DNA from: an uncultured Clostridia bacterium
Lineage (GTDB): Bacteria; Bacillota; Clostridia; Christensenellales; CAG-917
Direction: 5' to 3'
DNA length: 64,000 nucleotides
NCBI GenBank assembly: GCA_944349635.1
Contig: CALVNH010000001.1
Coordinates: forward strand, 338,385-402,384
Part shown: positions 16,602 through 25,592 of the stretch, piece after piece
Layout: each line of letters opens with the position of its first letter
Numbering within the stretch: the stretch's first letter is position 1
The notes under the pieces: model-generated
Database searches by the model: none
Seen by the model: the letters and a program-made list of their open reading frames with translations, nothing else
Told to the model about the DNA's origin: nothing
Translations under genes and position numbers: made by a program

Positions 16602-17627
16602 ATGAACGATTTACCAACCCTGAAACGCATCAAAAAACGCGTGGACAAAATCAACCCCGATTTTTGTCTCGGCAAACATTCCCTCGATTTCAACGACGAA
16701 GACTTCTTCTCCGAACGCTGGAACGATTTGCCCGTCGTTTTCGTACTCGCGGAGTCCGTCCCCGCGGACGAATCCGCACAATCCCTGCGCATCGACGGCG
16801 ACTACACTTTCCCGAAAGCGTTTGCCCGTCGTAAATACGCCTCGGCGGCAGGGGGAGCCATCAGACTTTTCAGGCTGTCCAACGCATTCGTCACCGCCGT
16901 GGGCGAAAACGGCACGGCTTTCTCCGCCGAAACACTCGACGGCACTCTTTTCCGTATTGCGGAAGCCCTGACGCAGGACTTCAAGGACGAACTCTCCGTC
17001 TTTGCTTTCGGACAAAAAGCGGCGGACGCCGTCAACGCATACTTCACCGCAAAGAACAAATCCCGCGGAAAGGACGACAAAAAGATAAGGTACAAGCTTT
17101 GTCCTCTGCCCGCTCCCTCGTCCTCGATGTCCGACGACAACCGCAAATACGTTCTGTTCGGCAAACCGTACAAATTCCTGACGGCGGCGGGCGCGGACTG
17201 CTCCGCGGCAATGTCGGAGTTTCTGCAAACCGACGGCGCGGCTCGCAACAAACGCACCGAATGCGGCGACTGTTTCGATGCCCTCGCCTCTGCCCTCAAA
17301 GCAGCGGCAAACCTTCCGAAACTTGTCGTCAAACGCAAAAAGTCCTGCCGTTTCATAAAGAGTGCGGACATTCTGATTGAGACCGTCGCGGGTGCTCCCG
17401 ATATCGCAGGCAACCGTACCGCAAAGGTAATCTGCTACTGCAAGAATTACAGCATCGCTTCCACTTCGGGCGTGGGCTTCGGCTACGACGCCGACACGCA
17501 GGACTTTTTCATTTACGACTATACGGCGTCCTCAACCGTCAATTACGACGAACTCGCCGCGGCTTCTCCCGTGTTCGCCACCCTGTTCGACGCGTTTGCC
17601 GAATTTGCGGAAAACAACCTCTGCTGA
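16602..17627 (+). CDS. Hypothetical cytoplasmic protein
   Basis: 341 residues, no signal peptide or membrane segments. Features: a basic N-terminus (MNDLPTLKRIKKRVDKINPDF), scattered Cys (CGDC at about 225), and a C-terminal half with aromatic-rich strands (GFGYDADTQDFFIYDYTA). I do not recognise a family. Codon use matches the neighbours and CGGAGG precedes the ATG, so it is very likely a real gene. It converges on the flavoenzyme gene across a bidirectional terminator. Confidence 0.7.
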   Translation: MNDLPTLKRIKKRVDKINPDFCLGKHSLDFNDEDFFSERWNDLPVVFVLAESVPADESAQSLRIDGDYTFPKAFARRKYASAAGGAIRLFRLSNAFVTAVGENGTAFSAETLDGTLFRIAEALTQDFKDELSVFAFGQKAADAVNAYFTAKNKSRGKDDKKIRYKLCPLPAPSSSMSDDNRKYVLFGKPYKFLTAAGADCSAAMSEFLQTDGAARNKRTECGDCFDALASALKAAANLPKLVVKRKKSCRFIKSADILIETVAGAPDIAGNRTAKVICYCKNYSIASTSGVGFGYDADTQDFFIYDYTASSTVNYDELAAASPVFATLFDAFAEFAENNLC

Positions 17628-17650
17628 CAATATTGCGTGGTTTAATTAAA

Positions 17651-17678
17651 AGAAACGGCACTTTTAAGTGCCGTTTCT
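17651..17678. terminator. Bidirectional terminator
   Basis: 13-bp stem AGAAACGGCACTT/AAGTGCCGTTTCT with TT loop between converging genes. Confidence 0.82.
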
Positions 17679-17700
17679 GTTTTATGCGCTTTTTGTGTCA

Positions 17701-19752
17701 TCACAGTTTGATTGCAACCTGCCATGCGCGCCAGACCACCGTCCGCAGGTTGCCCACGCCGTTGGCGTCGCCGACGAGGTGAACGTGCGGAGCGCTTTTG
17801 ATAAGCGGGGCGGGAACGTAACCCACGGACACTATAACGCTGTCGGCGGGAACGGTGAGCTCCTTGCCGTCCTTGCCCGCTATCACAACGCTGTCGGGAT
17901 TGATTTTCTTCACTTTGCTTTCCAGATACACGGGAACTTTCTTGTAGTTGAAGAAATCGCGCAGATAAGAAGAGTTCGCAAGACAGAGCCCTCTGATTGC
18001 CATGAGGTCGTTCTTGGCTTCCACGATGACGGGCTTCTTCCCTTTGAGGAAGAGGTCGTAAGCGATTTCGCACCCGCTCAGCCCGCCGCCTATGATGACG
18101 ACGTTGTCACCCACGGGCTTGCCGTTGAGATATTCGACGGCTTCCATGCTGTGCTCCACTCCGGGAATGGGAACCTTCCTGGCTTTCGCGCCCGTTGCGA
18201 TGATGATTTCGTCGGCGTCGAGAGAGGAAATGTCCTTGACCTCCGTGTTGTACTTGACGTCGATTTTGAGATTGGCAATCTGTCTGCGGTACCACTCTAT
18301 GAGTTCGCGGTCTTTCTCCTTGAACGAAGGCGCCGCCGCCGCGATAAAGATGCCGCCCAGCTTGTCCGTCTTTTCGTAAATGGTGACCTTGTGCCCGCGG
18401 AGAGTTGCGATTCTCGCGACTTCCATACCGCCCACGCCACCGCCGACGACGGCAATCTTCTTGGCTTTCTTTGCAGGCTTGATGTCGTACTTGTGACCCT
18501 GCATCGTCTGAGGATTGAGGGCGCAGCGCGCCATGTGCGCGGCGTCGTCCATGGTTTCGTCGTTGGCAACGCCCTTATAATGCGCCATTGCAAAACACGC
18601 GTTGTGACAGCAGATGCAGGGCTGAATGTCTTCGAGACGTCCCTCCATGAGTTTCGTGACCCACGCGCCGTCGGTGAGGAACTGACGTGCGATACCCACG
18701 CCGTCGATTTTGCCTTCCTTGACCGCCTGAGCGCCCACGTCGGGCTCCATTCTTCCCGCGCAGACGACGGGAATGTCGACGAATTTCTTTATGTGGGCGA
18801 CGTCGTCGAGGTTGCAGTTCTGCGGCATATAGGCCGGCGGGTGTGCCCAGTACCAGGCGTCGTAAGTTCCGTTGTCCGCATTGAGCATGTCGTAGCCCGC
18901 GTCCTGCAGATATTTGGCGGCCTTCTCGCTCTCCTCCATATCGCGGCCTATTTCCACGAACTCCTCTCCGGGCATTGCGCCTACGCAGAAGTCCTTGGTT
19001 TTGCTTACCACGGAATAGCGGAGAGAAACGGGATAGTTTTCGCCGCACTCCGCCTTGATTGCCTTGACGACGTCGACGGCAAAGCGGTATCTGTTTTCAA
19101 AACTTCCGCCGTATTCGTCCGTTCTGTGATTGGTGTACTTGTGCGTGAACTGGTCCAGCAGATATCCCTCGTGCACGGCGTGCACTTCGACGCCGTCCAC
19201 TCCCGCCTCTTTACAGAGTTTCGCGGTCTGCGCAAAAGCGTAAACCATCTTCTTGATTTCCTTTTGCGTGAGTGCGCGACAGGTGACGTTCTCCGCCCAA
19301 CGGGAAGGCAACTCGCTCGGCGACGCACAGATTGCCGAAATGTCGACAATGGGCTTGGCAAGCGCGGCAAGCAATTTGTTGTTGTGCAGCATGGCAAGGT
19401 CGTCCGTGATTGCGAAGGCACGTCCGAAACCCGCCGTCAGCTGAACGAACAGTTTTGCACCCGTCGCGTGAATTTCCTCCATAAAGGCTTTCAGTTTTCT
19501 GAACATTCCCTTGTTCTGGTAGAGCCATCTTCCTCCGATGGTGTCACGGAGAGGAGCAATGCCCGGGATAATCAGACCCACGTTGTTTTTCGCCTTGTCG
19601 AGGAAGAATTCCGCCGCCACCTTGTCAAAGTGGTTCGGCTCCATCCATCCGAAAAGCGATGTGCCGCCCATGGGGCACATGACTATTCTGTTCTTGATTT
19701 CTACGTCACGTATTTTCCACGGGGTAAACAGCGGCTCGAATTTTTTGTCCAT
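17701..19752 (-). CDS. Enoate-reductase/2,4-dienoyl-CoA-reductase-like flavoenzyme (OYE family, 4Fe-4S)
   Basis: 683 residues in three parts. An Old Yellow Enzyme TIM barrel (about 1-370) carries active-site motif HAVHEGYLLDQF at 191-202 and TDEYGGSFENRYRF at 211-224. A 4Fe-4S site uses Cys 379, 382, 386 and 410. A C-terminal FAD/NAD(P)H module starts with VVGGGVGGMEVAR. This is the layout of enoate reductases, 2,4-dienoyl-CoA reductase and the bile-acid enzymes BaiCD/BaiH, which reduce activated C=C bonds in anaerobes. The substrate cannot be deduced. Stand-alone gene with a good promoter; ATG preceded by AGGAGAG. Confidence 0.92.
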   Translation of the reverse strand: MDKKFEPLFTPWKIRDVEIKNRIVMCPMGGTSLFGWMEPNHFDKVAAEFFLDKAKNNVGLIIPGIAPLRDTIGGRWLYQNKGMFRKLKAFMEEIHATGAKLFVQLTAGFGRAFAITDDLAMLHNNKLLAALAKPIVDISAICASPSELPSRWAENVTCRALTQKEIKKMVYAFAQTAKLCKEAGVDGVEVHAVHEGYLLDQFTHKYTNHRTDEYGGSFENRYRFAVDVVKAIKAECGENYPVSLRYSVVSKTKDFCVGAMPGEEFVEIGRDMEESEKAAKYLQDAGYDMLNADNGTYDAWYWAHPPAYMPQNCNLDDVAHIKKFVDIPVVCAGRMEPDVGAQAVKEGKIDGVGIARQFLTDGAWVTKLMEGRLEDIQPCICCHNACFAMAHYKGVANDETMDDAAHMARCALNPQTMQGHKYDIKPAKKAKKIAVVGGGVGGMEVARIATLRGHKVTIYEKTDKLGGIFIAAAAPSFKEKDRELIEWYRRQIANLKIDVKYNTEVKDISSLDADEIIIATGAKARKVPIPGVEHSMEAVEYLNGKPVGDNVVIIGGGLSGCEIAYDLFLKGKKPVIVEAKNDLMAIRGLCLANSSYLRDFFNYKKVPVYLESKVKKINPDSVVIAGKDGKELTVPADSVIVSVGYVPAPLIKSAPHVHLVGDANGVGNLRTVVWRAWQVAIKL

Positions 19753-19794
19753 AAGTTTCTCTCCTGTTACTTAATGGCAGTTTATGCTGTTTAC

Positions 19795-19823
19795 AGTATA
19801 AAATGACGACCGTGAAAAGTCAA
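19795..19823 (-). promoter_or_regulatory. Promoter of the OYE-family gene
   Basis: Minus strand TTGACT, 17-bp spacer, TATACT; the leader after it contains a short palindrome CTGTAAACAG. Confidence 0.75.
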
Positions 19824-19989
19824 TATCGACAGTTTGTGCCGAAACCGCTTGCGCACTTTGTCGTGACGCTCAAACGCCCGCGCACGCATAGCGCACACAC
19901 GCCGCCCCGCGCGCCTGTCCGCGCGTCAAAATACAAATACCTTGCAAACCGATTGCAACACCGCAACCGAAATCACGGCGTTTTACGAA

Positions 19990-20017
19990 AATATCCGCCG
20001 CAAACGCGGCGGATATT
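19990..20017 (-). terminator. Terminator of the sialidase gene
   Basis: 12-bp stem AATATCCGCCGC/GCGGCGGATATT with 4-nt loop, then TTTTCG on the minus strand, 30 bp after the sialidase stop. The rest of 19824-20046 shows nothing else. Confidence 0.82.
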
Positions 20018-20046
20018 GCTTTGCTGTTGGAGTGCCGTTTTCACGC

Positions 20047-21630
20047 TCACGCATTCACGCACGCGAAATACAACACTTCGTTATAGTTCACTTTGCCGAT
20101 TTCGGCAAGCAGATAAATGTTGCCGTCGGTATCCGCCGTCAGGCAGGAATATCCCGCCGCACCGCTGTAAACGCGGGTGCTCTCCCACGTTTTTCCGCCG
20201 TCGAGACTTGCCGCAACGGAGAGGTTGGCTCTCGTCAGGAAGGAATCGGGATAGGACATAAGCAGTTTGCCGTCCGCGGTCATCGCAAGCGAACTCATGC
20301 AAATGGGGCTTTTCAGGGAAGTGTCGGTGGTCTGTTCGTACCATGTCTCGCCGCCGTCGCGGGAATAGGACAATCGCTGATACTGCTCGTAGTGCGGCAT
20401 GCTGCAACCCGTCATGTCCCTTATTACCATTACGATTTCGCCGTTGGAAAGTTGCGCCGCTTCGCACTCGTTTCCGACGCCTGCGGACTCCCCTCTCTTC
20501 CATGTCGCACCGTGGTCGTCGCTGTAAAGCACGAAGGAATGCCCTCCTCCGCTTGCGGGAACGATTATCCTTCCGTCGTACTTGCCGCCGTGTATCTGAA
20601 TGCTCTTGCCCGGACCTATCATGAGAGTCTGCTCTCTGACGCCGTCGCTGCCGCCTCCCGAAGAATCCGCGACTTTGTCGGGATTGATGTCGATTGCCTC
20701 TCCGACCTGCTCAAGCGTGTAATCGGCGTTGAACGAAAATTGCGCCATATAGGTATCGTAGTCATAGGCGTTGGCTTCCGTACCAGTCATGTACGGAAAC
20801 ACAAGTTTCGCCGTGTCAACGTCGAGAACGGGAGTGGGGTTGCCGTATTTGCCGATGTTCTCCGTGCCGTAACTCAAAAGCACGTGCAAATCGCTCCAAT
20901 TCTCCCCGCCGTCGAGAGAAAACTTGTAGACCATGTCGATACTGCCCGTATCGTGAGAGGAATTGCGTCTGCCCTCCGCAAACGCGAACAACGGGTCGCG
21001 GGTCAGCCCGAAACCGTATTCTTCGTTGAGCACGTTTCTGTCGAGAGCAACCAACGACGGAATTCTGAACGTTGCGTAACCGCCTTCGCCGTTGTTGAAG
21101 ATGAAACCGTCTCTGACTATGGCGTCGCGGTTGAACTCGCCGTAGTCCTGCACGTTCACCCATATCACGCCCGTCAGCATAAGCACGCAAAGCATCACGC
21201 ATACGGTCACCGCGACGATTTGTCTGCCGGAAAGAATCTGCACCACCGCCGACAAGAGCAGAACGACGCAGCCCGCTATCAGCAGTATGCTGGAAACCGT
21301 GCTCAGCGCGAGAGGTTGTACGAACTCAACAACGAGGGAAAACAGAATGCACAACACCAAAAAAACGACGACGAGCGCAATGCATGCGGAGGAAATCCCG
21401 GTTGCAACCTTTCCCTGCGCCTTCTTGTTGCGGAGAAAGAAATACCCCGCGGGAAGAATGAGCAGTCCTATCGTGAAAACGACCGCCATTGCCGCCGTGC
21501 TGAAAAACACATCGCGGTTTACGCCGAGGAAAAGCCCCACGCCCGCCGTCAACACCACATACCCTATCAACATCGCAACATCCGCAACAATGCGTTTGAC
21601 GTTTGCACGACGAGAAGAATTGCCGTCCAT
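20047..21630 (-). CDS. Sialidase (exo-alpha-sialidase, GH33-like) with five-helix membrane anchor
   Basis: 527 residues. The N-terminal 160 residues contain five hydrophobic segments (about 14-36, 42-66, 78-103, 108-131, 136-158). The rest is a six-bladed propeller with the FRIP motif (ATFRIPSLVAL) and four Asp-boxes: SLDGGENW, SDDHGATW, SRDGGETW and SLDGGKTW. The motif set supports release of terminal sialic acid from glycans. The start is the ATG after CAGGAGGTTGAA; a longer upstream frame has no ribosome site and crosses the promoter. No sialic acid catabolic genes are nearby. An anchor with five helices is unusual, since most secreted sialidases have a signal peptide. Confidence 0.88.
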   Translation of the reverse strand: MDGNSSRRANVKRIVADVAMLIGYVVLTAGVGLFLGVNRDVFFSTAAMAVVFTIGLLILPAGYFFLRNKKAQGKVATGISSACIALVVVFLVLCILFSLVVEFVQPLALSTVSSILLIAGCVVLLLSAVVQILSGRQIVAVTVCVMLCVLMLTGVIWVNVQDYGEFNRDAIVRDGFIFNNGEGGYATFRIPSLVALDRNVLNEEYGFGLTRDPLFAFAEGRRNSSHDTGSIDMVYKFSLDGGENWSDLHVLLSYGTENIGKYGNPTPVLDVDTAKLVFPYMTGTEANAYDYDTYMAQFSFNADYTLEQVGEAIDINPDKVADSSGGGSDGVREQTLMIGPGKSIQIHGGKYDGRIIVPASGGGHSFVLYSDDHGATWKRGESAGVGNECEAAQLSNGEIVMVIRDMTGCSMPHYEQYQRLSYSRDGGETWYEQTTDTSLKSPICMSSLAMTADGKLLMSYPDSFLTRANLSVAASLDGGKTWESTRVYSGAAGYSCLTADTDGNIYLLAEIGKVNYNEVLYFACVNA

Positions 21631-21688
21631 TTCAACCTCCTGCACGGGACGGGATTCGGATTCTCCGCGTTCTTGCCCCGCAAAGAGT

Positions 21689-21717
21689 ATTATAACCCGA
21701 AACCGACGGCGATTCAA
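21689..21717 (-). promoter_or_regulatory. Promoter of the sialidase gene
   Basis: Minus strand TTGAAT, 17-bp spacer, TATAAT, about 60 bp before the start. Confidence 0.78.
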
Positions 21718-21895
21718 GTCTTCGCAAAAATACGGATTCCCCCTTCCCGCACAAAGAATTGCTCGTCGCGTCGTCGCATATCCATTTCGTGCATCACGTG
21801 CACGAACGCGGAAAATCAAGCAACATTACAGAATTTTCGCACACAATATACGTTAATCGAAGCATAATGCGCACAAAACCCCATATTTCGACACC

Positions 21896-21913
21896 ACCAC
21901 TATATATTGTGGT
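21896..21913 (+). promoter_or_regulatory. NrdR-type box upstream of nrdD
   Basis: ACCACTATATATTGTGGT is a palindrome with one mismatch that matches the NrdR box core (CwATATwG type). It lies 40 bp before the -35 of nrdD. A weaker look-alike ACACAATATACG starts at 21841. NrdR represses ribonucleotide reductase genes when dATP is high. Confidence 0.7.
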
Positions 21914-21952
21914 CGTGGCGCAGAAAATAATCAATATTTTCCGCTTTTTAGC

Positions 21953-21981
21953 TTGACAGCCATATACGGCGCATATATAAT
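21953..21981 (+). promoter_or_regulatory. Consensus promoter of nrdD
   Basis: TTGACA, exactly 17 bp, TATAAT: a perfect sigma-A promoter. GGGAGG at 22001 then precedes the ATG. Confidence 0.92.
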
Positions 21982-22014
21982 GTAAAGGCAAATTATCCAA
22001 GGGAGGTCACTTTG

Positions 22015-24405
22015 ATGCTCAATGTCAAAAAAAGGGACGGCAGTATCGTTCCGTTTAACCTCAACAAAATAAAGGTCGCCATAGAAAAGGCGTTCGCCGC
22101 CGTCGGCAAGAATTACAACGACGACATCATCGATATGCTTGCGCTCCGCGTGACCGCGGATTTCAACAGCAAGCTTCAGGGCGACACCATCACGGTTGAG
22201 GACATCCAGGACTCCGTCGAAGTAGTGCTCATTCAGGCAAGCTACGTCGAGGTCTCCAAAGCTTACATTCTTTACAGAAAACAGCACGAAAAACTGAGAA
22301 ACGTCGGCTCCACGATGCTGGACTACAAGAACACCGTGGACAACTATCTCAAAATCAACGACTGGCGCGTTAAGGAAAATTCCACCGTCACCTACTCCGT
22401 GGGCGGACTTATCCTCAGCAACTCCGGCGCAATCACCGCCAACTACTGGCTGTCCGAAATCTACGACGACGAAATCAGCAACGCCCACCGCAATGCCGAA
22501 ATCCACATTCACGACCTCAGCATGCTCACCGGTTACTGCGCGGGCTGGTCGCTGAAACAACTCATCGTCGAAGGTCTCGGCGGAATTCCCGGCAAAATCA
22601 CGTCGTCCCCCGCGTCGCACCTCTCCACTCTCTGCAACCAGATGGTCAACTTCCTCGGCATTATGCAGAACGAATGGGCGGGCGCGCAGGCGTTCTCTTC
22701 CTTCGACACCTATCTCGCGCCCTTCGTCAAAGTGGACAATCTCTCCTACAAGGAAGTCAAACAGTGCCTGCAATCCTTCGTATACGGCGTCAACACTCCC
22801 TCCCGTTGGGGCACGCAGGCGCCTTTCACCAATATAACGCTCGACTGGGTGGTCCCCAACGACCTCGCCGAACTTCCCGCTATCGTGGGCGGCAAGGAAA
22901 TGGACTTCAAATATAAGGACTGCGTCAAGGAAATGGCGATGGTCAACAAGGCGTTCATCGAAATCATGATTGAGGGCGACGCCAACGGAAGAGGATTCCA
23001 GTATCCCATTCCCACCTACTCCATCACTTCCGATTTTGACTGGTCCGAAACGGAAAACAACCGTCTGCTGTTCGAAATGACCGCCAAATACGGCACGCCC
23101 TATTTCAGCAACTACATCAACAGCGACATGGAGCCCAGCGACGTCAGAAGCATGTGCTGCCGTCTGCGTCTTGACCTCAGAGAACTCCGCAAGAAGGCGG
23201 GCGGTTTCTTCGGCAGCGGCGAGTCCACCGGTTCCGTGGGCGTCGTCACCATCAATATGCCCAGAATCGCTTACGAAGCCAAGACGGAAGAGGAATACTT
23301 CCAGAATCTGGAACGTCTCATGAACCTCTCCGCCAGAAGCCTTAAAATCAAGCGCAACGTCATCACGAAACTCATGGAAGAGGGGCTCTATCCCTACACC
23401 AAACGCTATCTCGGCACTTTCAGCAATCACTTCTCCACCATCGGTCTCGTCGGCATGAACGAAGCCTGCCTCAACGCAAGATGGATAGGAAAGGACCTCA
23501 CGCACAAGGAAGCTCAGGAGTTCACCAAAAAGACCCTCAACTTCATGCGCAACAAGCTGTCCGACTATCAGGAGCTGTACGGAGACCTCTACAACCTGGA
23601 AGCCACTCCCGCGGAAAGCACGTCTTACAGACTTGCCAAACACGACAAGGCGAAGTACCCCAACATCATCACCGCGTCCATGGGCAAAGGCGAAGACGCC
23701 GCTCCCTATTACACCAACAGTTCTCACCTGCCCGTCGACTTCACGTCCGACATTTTCGACGCCCTCGACATTCAGGACGAACTGCAGACTCTCTACACTT
23801 CGGGCACGGTCTTCCACGCTTTCCTCGGTCAGAAACTGGAAAGCTGGCAGGCAGCGGCAAACCTCGTCAAGAAAATTGCCGAAAACTACAAGCTTCCCTA
23901 CTATACGCTCTCTCCGACTTACTCCATCTGCGCGCAGCACGGATATCTCGAAGGCGAACAGTACACCTGCCCCATCTGCGGCAGAAAAGCGGAGGTTTAC
24001 AGCCGCATAACGGGATACTACCGTCCCGTCCAGAACTGGAACGACGGCAAACTGGAAGAGTTCAAGGAGCGCAAAACCTACGACATCGCCTCTTCCCGTC
24101 TCAAAAAGAAACCCGTCTCCGACAAGGAAGCCTATTCCGTCCCCGAAGAGAAAAAGTGCGCTCCCGCAATCGAAGGCACCATAATCTTCACCACCAAGAC
24201 CTGCCCCAACTGCAAGCTGGCGAAATCCATGCTGGACAAGGCGGGCATTCCCTACACCGTGGTGGACGCCGAGGACGAAAAAGCCGTCACGACCAGCTAC
24301 GGAGTCAAGAAGGCTCCCACCCTGCTCGTCCCCAACGGAAACGGTTACGACGCTTACGACAACGCAAGCAAAATCAAGAAGTACATCGAGACCGTCAACG
24401 CCTGA
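22015..24405 (+). CDS. nrdD: Anaerobic (class III) ribonucleotide reductase with C-terminal glutaredoxin-like domain
   Basis: 796 residues. ATP-cone at about 3-92 (allosteric site). Catalytic barrel contains the conserved YCAGWSLKQLI with Cys 175. A C-terminal zinc site is CAQHGYLEG and CPICGRK. Glycyl-radical motif RITGYYRPV has Gly at about 667. After a linker, residues about 715-796 form an extra glutaredoxin/NrdH-like domain with active site TCPNC (Cys 730/733) and APTLLVPNG. Classical NrdD uses formate; a fused dithiol domain next to a thioredoxin-reductase-like gene suggests a redoxin-dependent class III enzyme. The start is the ATG at 22015 after GGGAGG, not the adjacent TTG. Confidence 0.95.
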   Translation: MLNVKKRDGSIVPFNLNKIKVAIEKAFAAVGKNYNDDIIDMLALRVTADFNSKLQGDTITVEDIQDSVEVVLIQASYVEVSKAYILYRKQHEKLRNVGSTMLDYKNTVDNYLKINDWRVKENSTVTYSVGGLILSNSGAITANYWLSEIYDDEISNAHRNAEIHIHDLSMLTGYCAGWSLKQLIVEGLGGIPGKITSSPASHLSTLCNQMVNFLGIMQNEWAGAQAFSSFDTYLAPFVKVDNLSYKEVKQCLQSFVYGVNTPSRWGTQAPFTNITLDWVVPNDLAELPAIVGGKEMDFKYKDCVKEMAMVNKAFIEIMIEGDANGRGFQYPIPTYSITSDFDWSETENNRLLFEMTAKYGTPYFSNYINSDMEPSDVRSMCCRLRLDLRELRKKAGGFFGSGESTGSVGVVTINMPRIAYEAKTEEEYFQNLERLMNLSARSLKIKRNVITKLMEEGLYPYTKRYLGTFSNHFSTIGLVGMNEACLNARWIGKDLTHKEAQEFTKKTLNFMRNKLSDYQELYGDLYNLEATPAESTSYRLAKHDKAKYPNIITASMGKGEDAAPYYTNSSHLPVDFTSDIFDALDIQDELQTLYTSGTVFHAFLGQKLESWQAAANLVKKIAENYKLPYYTLSPTYSICAQHGYLEGEQYTCPICGRKAEVYSRITGYYRPVQNWNDGKLEEFKERKTYDIASSRLKKKPVSDKEAYSVPEEKKCAPAIEGTIIFTTKTCPNCKLAKSMLDKAGIPYTVVDAEDEKAVTTSYGVKKAPTLLVPNGNGYDAYDNASKIKKYIETVNA

Positions 24406-24423
24406 CGGAAACCAAAAACGACG

Positions 24424-24454
24424 ACGGGGTATGCCGAACGCATACCCCGTTTTT
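24424..24454 (+). terminator. Hairpin with T-run between nrdD and trxB-like gene
   Basis: 11-bp stem ACGGGGTATGC/GCATACCCCGT with CGAAC loop and TTTTT, followed at once by CGGAGG of the next gene. It may be a partial terminator lowering downstream expression, or an mRNA 3'-end protector. Confidence 0.7.
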
Positions 24455-24466
24455 CGGAGGAACGAT

Positions 24467-25384
24467 ATGACCGACGTAATTATAATAGGGGCGGGTCCCG
24501 CGGGTATGACCGCCGCTCTCAACTGCCTGCGTTACGGCAAAAGCGTGCTTGTGCTCGAAGCCGAAACATTCGGCGGACAGATAGCCTTTTCGCCGCGCGT
24601 GGAGAACTTCCCCACCGTCAAACAGGCCGCGGGAAGCGAACTTATGGACAAACTGTACGACCAGATTACCGAACTCGGCGCAGCCGTCGAACTGGAACGC
24701 GTGGAAAAAATAGAAAAAACGCCTGTGGGATTCAAAGTCTTTACCGATTACGGCGAACACGAATGTCTGTCCGTAATCGTGGCAACGGGAGTGAAACACC
24801 GCGAAATCGGCGTCCCGCGCGAGCAGGAACTCGTCGGCAACGGAGTGAGCTACTGCGCTCTCTGCGACGGTGCGTTTTACAGCGGAGAGGAAGTCGCCGT
24901 AATCGGCGACGCCAACACCGCCCTTCAATACGCCCTGTTGCTTGCGGGGTATTGCAAAACCGTGCACGTCTGCACGCTGTTCGACAAATTCTTCGCCGAC
25001 AAAGCCCTCGTGGACAGACTGCTCGACAAGCAGAAAGACAACGTGAAAATCTATCACAACATCAATCTCCGCACCTTCTGCGGCGAGGACGAACTCGACG
25101 GACTGGACTTCGAAAACACGGTCACGGGCAAACCTTTCCACCTGGATTGCAAAGCCACGTTCATCTGCATAGGACAGATTCCTTCCAACTCCGCATTCGA
25201 AAGCATTGTGGAACTCGACAAATACGGTTACATCGTCGCGGGCGAAGATTGCAAGACTTCCTGCCCCGGAATCTTTGCCGCAGGCGATTGCAGGACCAAA
25301 GCCGTGCGCCAGATGGTGACCGCGGCGGCGGACGGCTCCGTTGCCTCGCTAGCCGCCTGCAAGTACATCGACGAAACCGTCTGA
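24467..25384 (+). CDS. trxB: Thioredoxin-reductase-like flavoprotein
   Basis: 305 residues. FAD-binding GAGPAGMTAAL at 8-18; redox pair C130-A-L-C133 (usual thioredoxin reductases have CATC); second nucleotide motif VIGDANTALQYALLL; and the C-terminal GIFAAGDCRTK that contacts FAD. It would pass electrons from a pyridine nucleotide to a redoxin. Its place directly after nrdD-glutaredoxin suggests it reduces that fused domain. Whether it uses NADPH, NADH or ferredoxin is unclear because the canonical NADPH motifs are not obvious. Confidence 0.88.
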   Translation: MTDVIIIGAGPAGMTAALNCLRYGKSVLVLEAETFGGQIAFSPRVENFPTVKQAAGSELMDKLYDQITELGAAVELERVEKIEKTPVGFKVFTDYGEHECLSVIVATGVKHREIGVPREQELVGNGVSYCALCDGAFYSGEEVAVIGDANTALQYALLLAGYCKTVHVCTLFDKFFADKALVDRLLDKQKDNVKIYHNINLRTFCGEDELDGLDFENTVTGKPFHLDCKATFICIGQIPSNSAFESIVELDKYGYIVAGEDCKTSCPGIFAAGDCRTKAVRQMVTAAADGSVASLAACKYIDETV

Positions 25385-25432
25385 TTTCACCGCACTTCTC
25401 ACGGACACGTCAACCGCGCTTTTGAATTTACA

Positions 25433-25460
25433 CAAAACCGAGGTTTAATCCTCGGTTTTG
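25433..25460 (+). terminator. Terminator of the trxB-like gene
   Basis: 11-bp stem CAAAACCGAGG/CCTCGGTTTTG, TTTAAT loop. This separates nrdG from the nrdD transcript. Confidence 0.85.
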
Positions 25461-25576
25461 GTCTTTGAATGTGCGAATTTGTCAAAACTGCATTCGTCAC
25501 ACCGCGTGCGGGCAGTTTGCAGGGAGAGTCCTGCACCACAGTCTTTGACAAAAGACTTTCTATCGTTGCAACGAGG

Positions 25577-25592
25577 TGATATAATAAAATCA
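25577..25592 (+). promoter_or_regulatory. Extended -10 promoter at the nrdG start codon
   Basis: TGATATAAT (TGn plus TATAAT at 25580-25585) with weak TTTCTA 17 bp upstream. The ATG begins 7 nt after the hexamer. GAGGTGAT overlaps it and resembles a ribosome site, but its distance to the ATG is long. Confidence 0.65.

Noticed and set aside
17668..19806. 712-codon open frame on the plus strand opposite the OYE-family gene
   Set aside because: No motif or ribosome site; the minus-strand enzyme is unmistakable.
21931..24522. 863-codon open frame on the minus strand opposite nrdD
   Set aside because: Mirror frame of a GC-rich gene; the plus strand encodes a clear ribonucleotide reductase with promoter and ribosome site.
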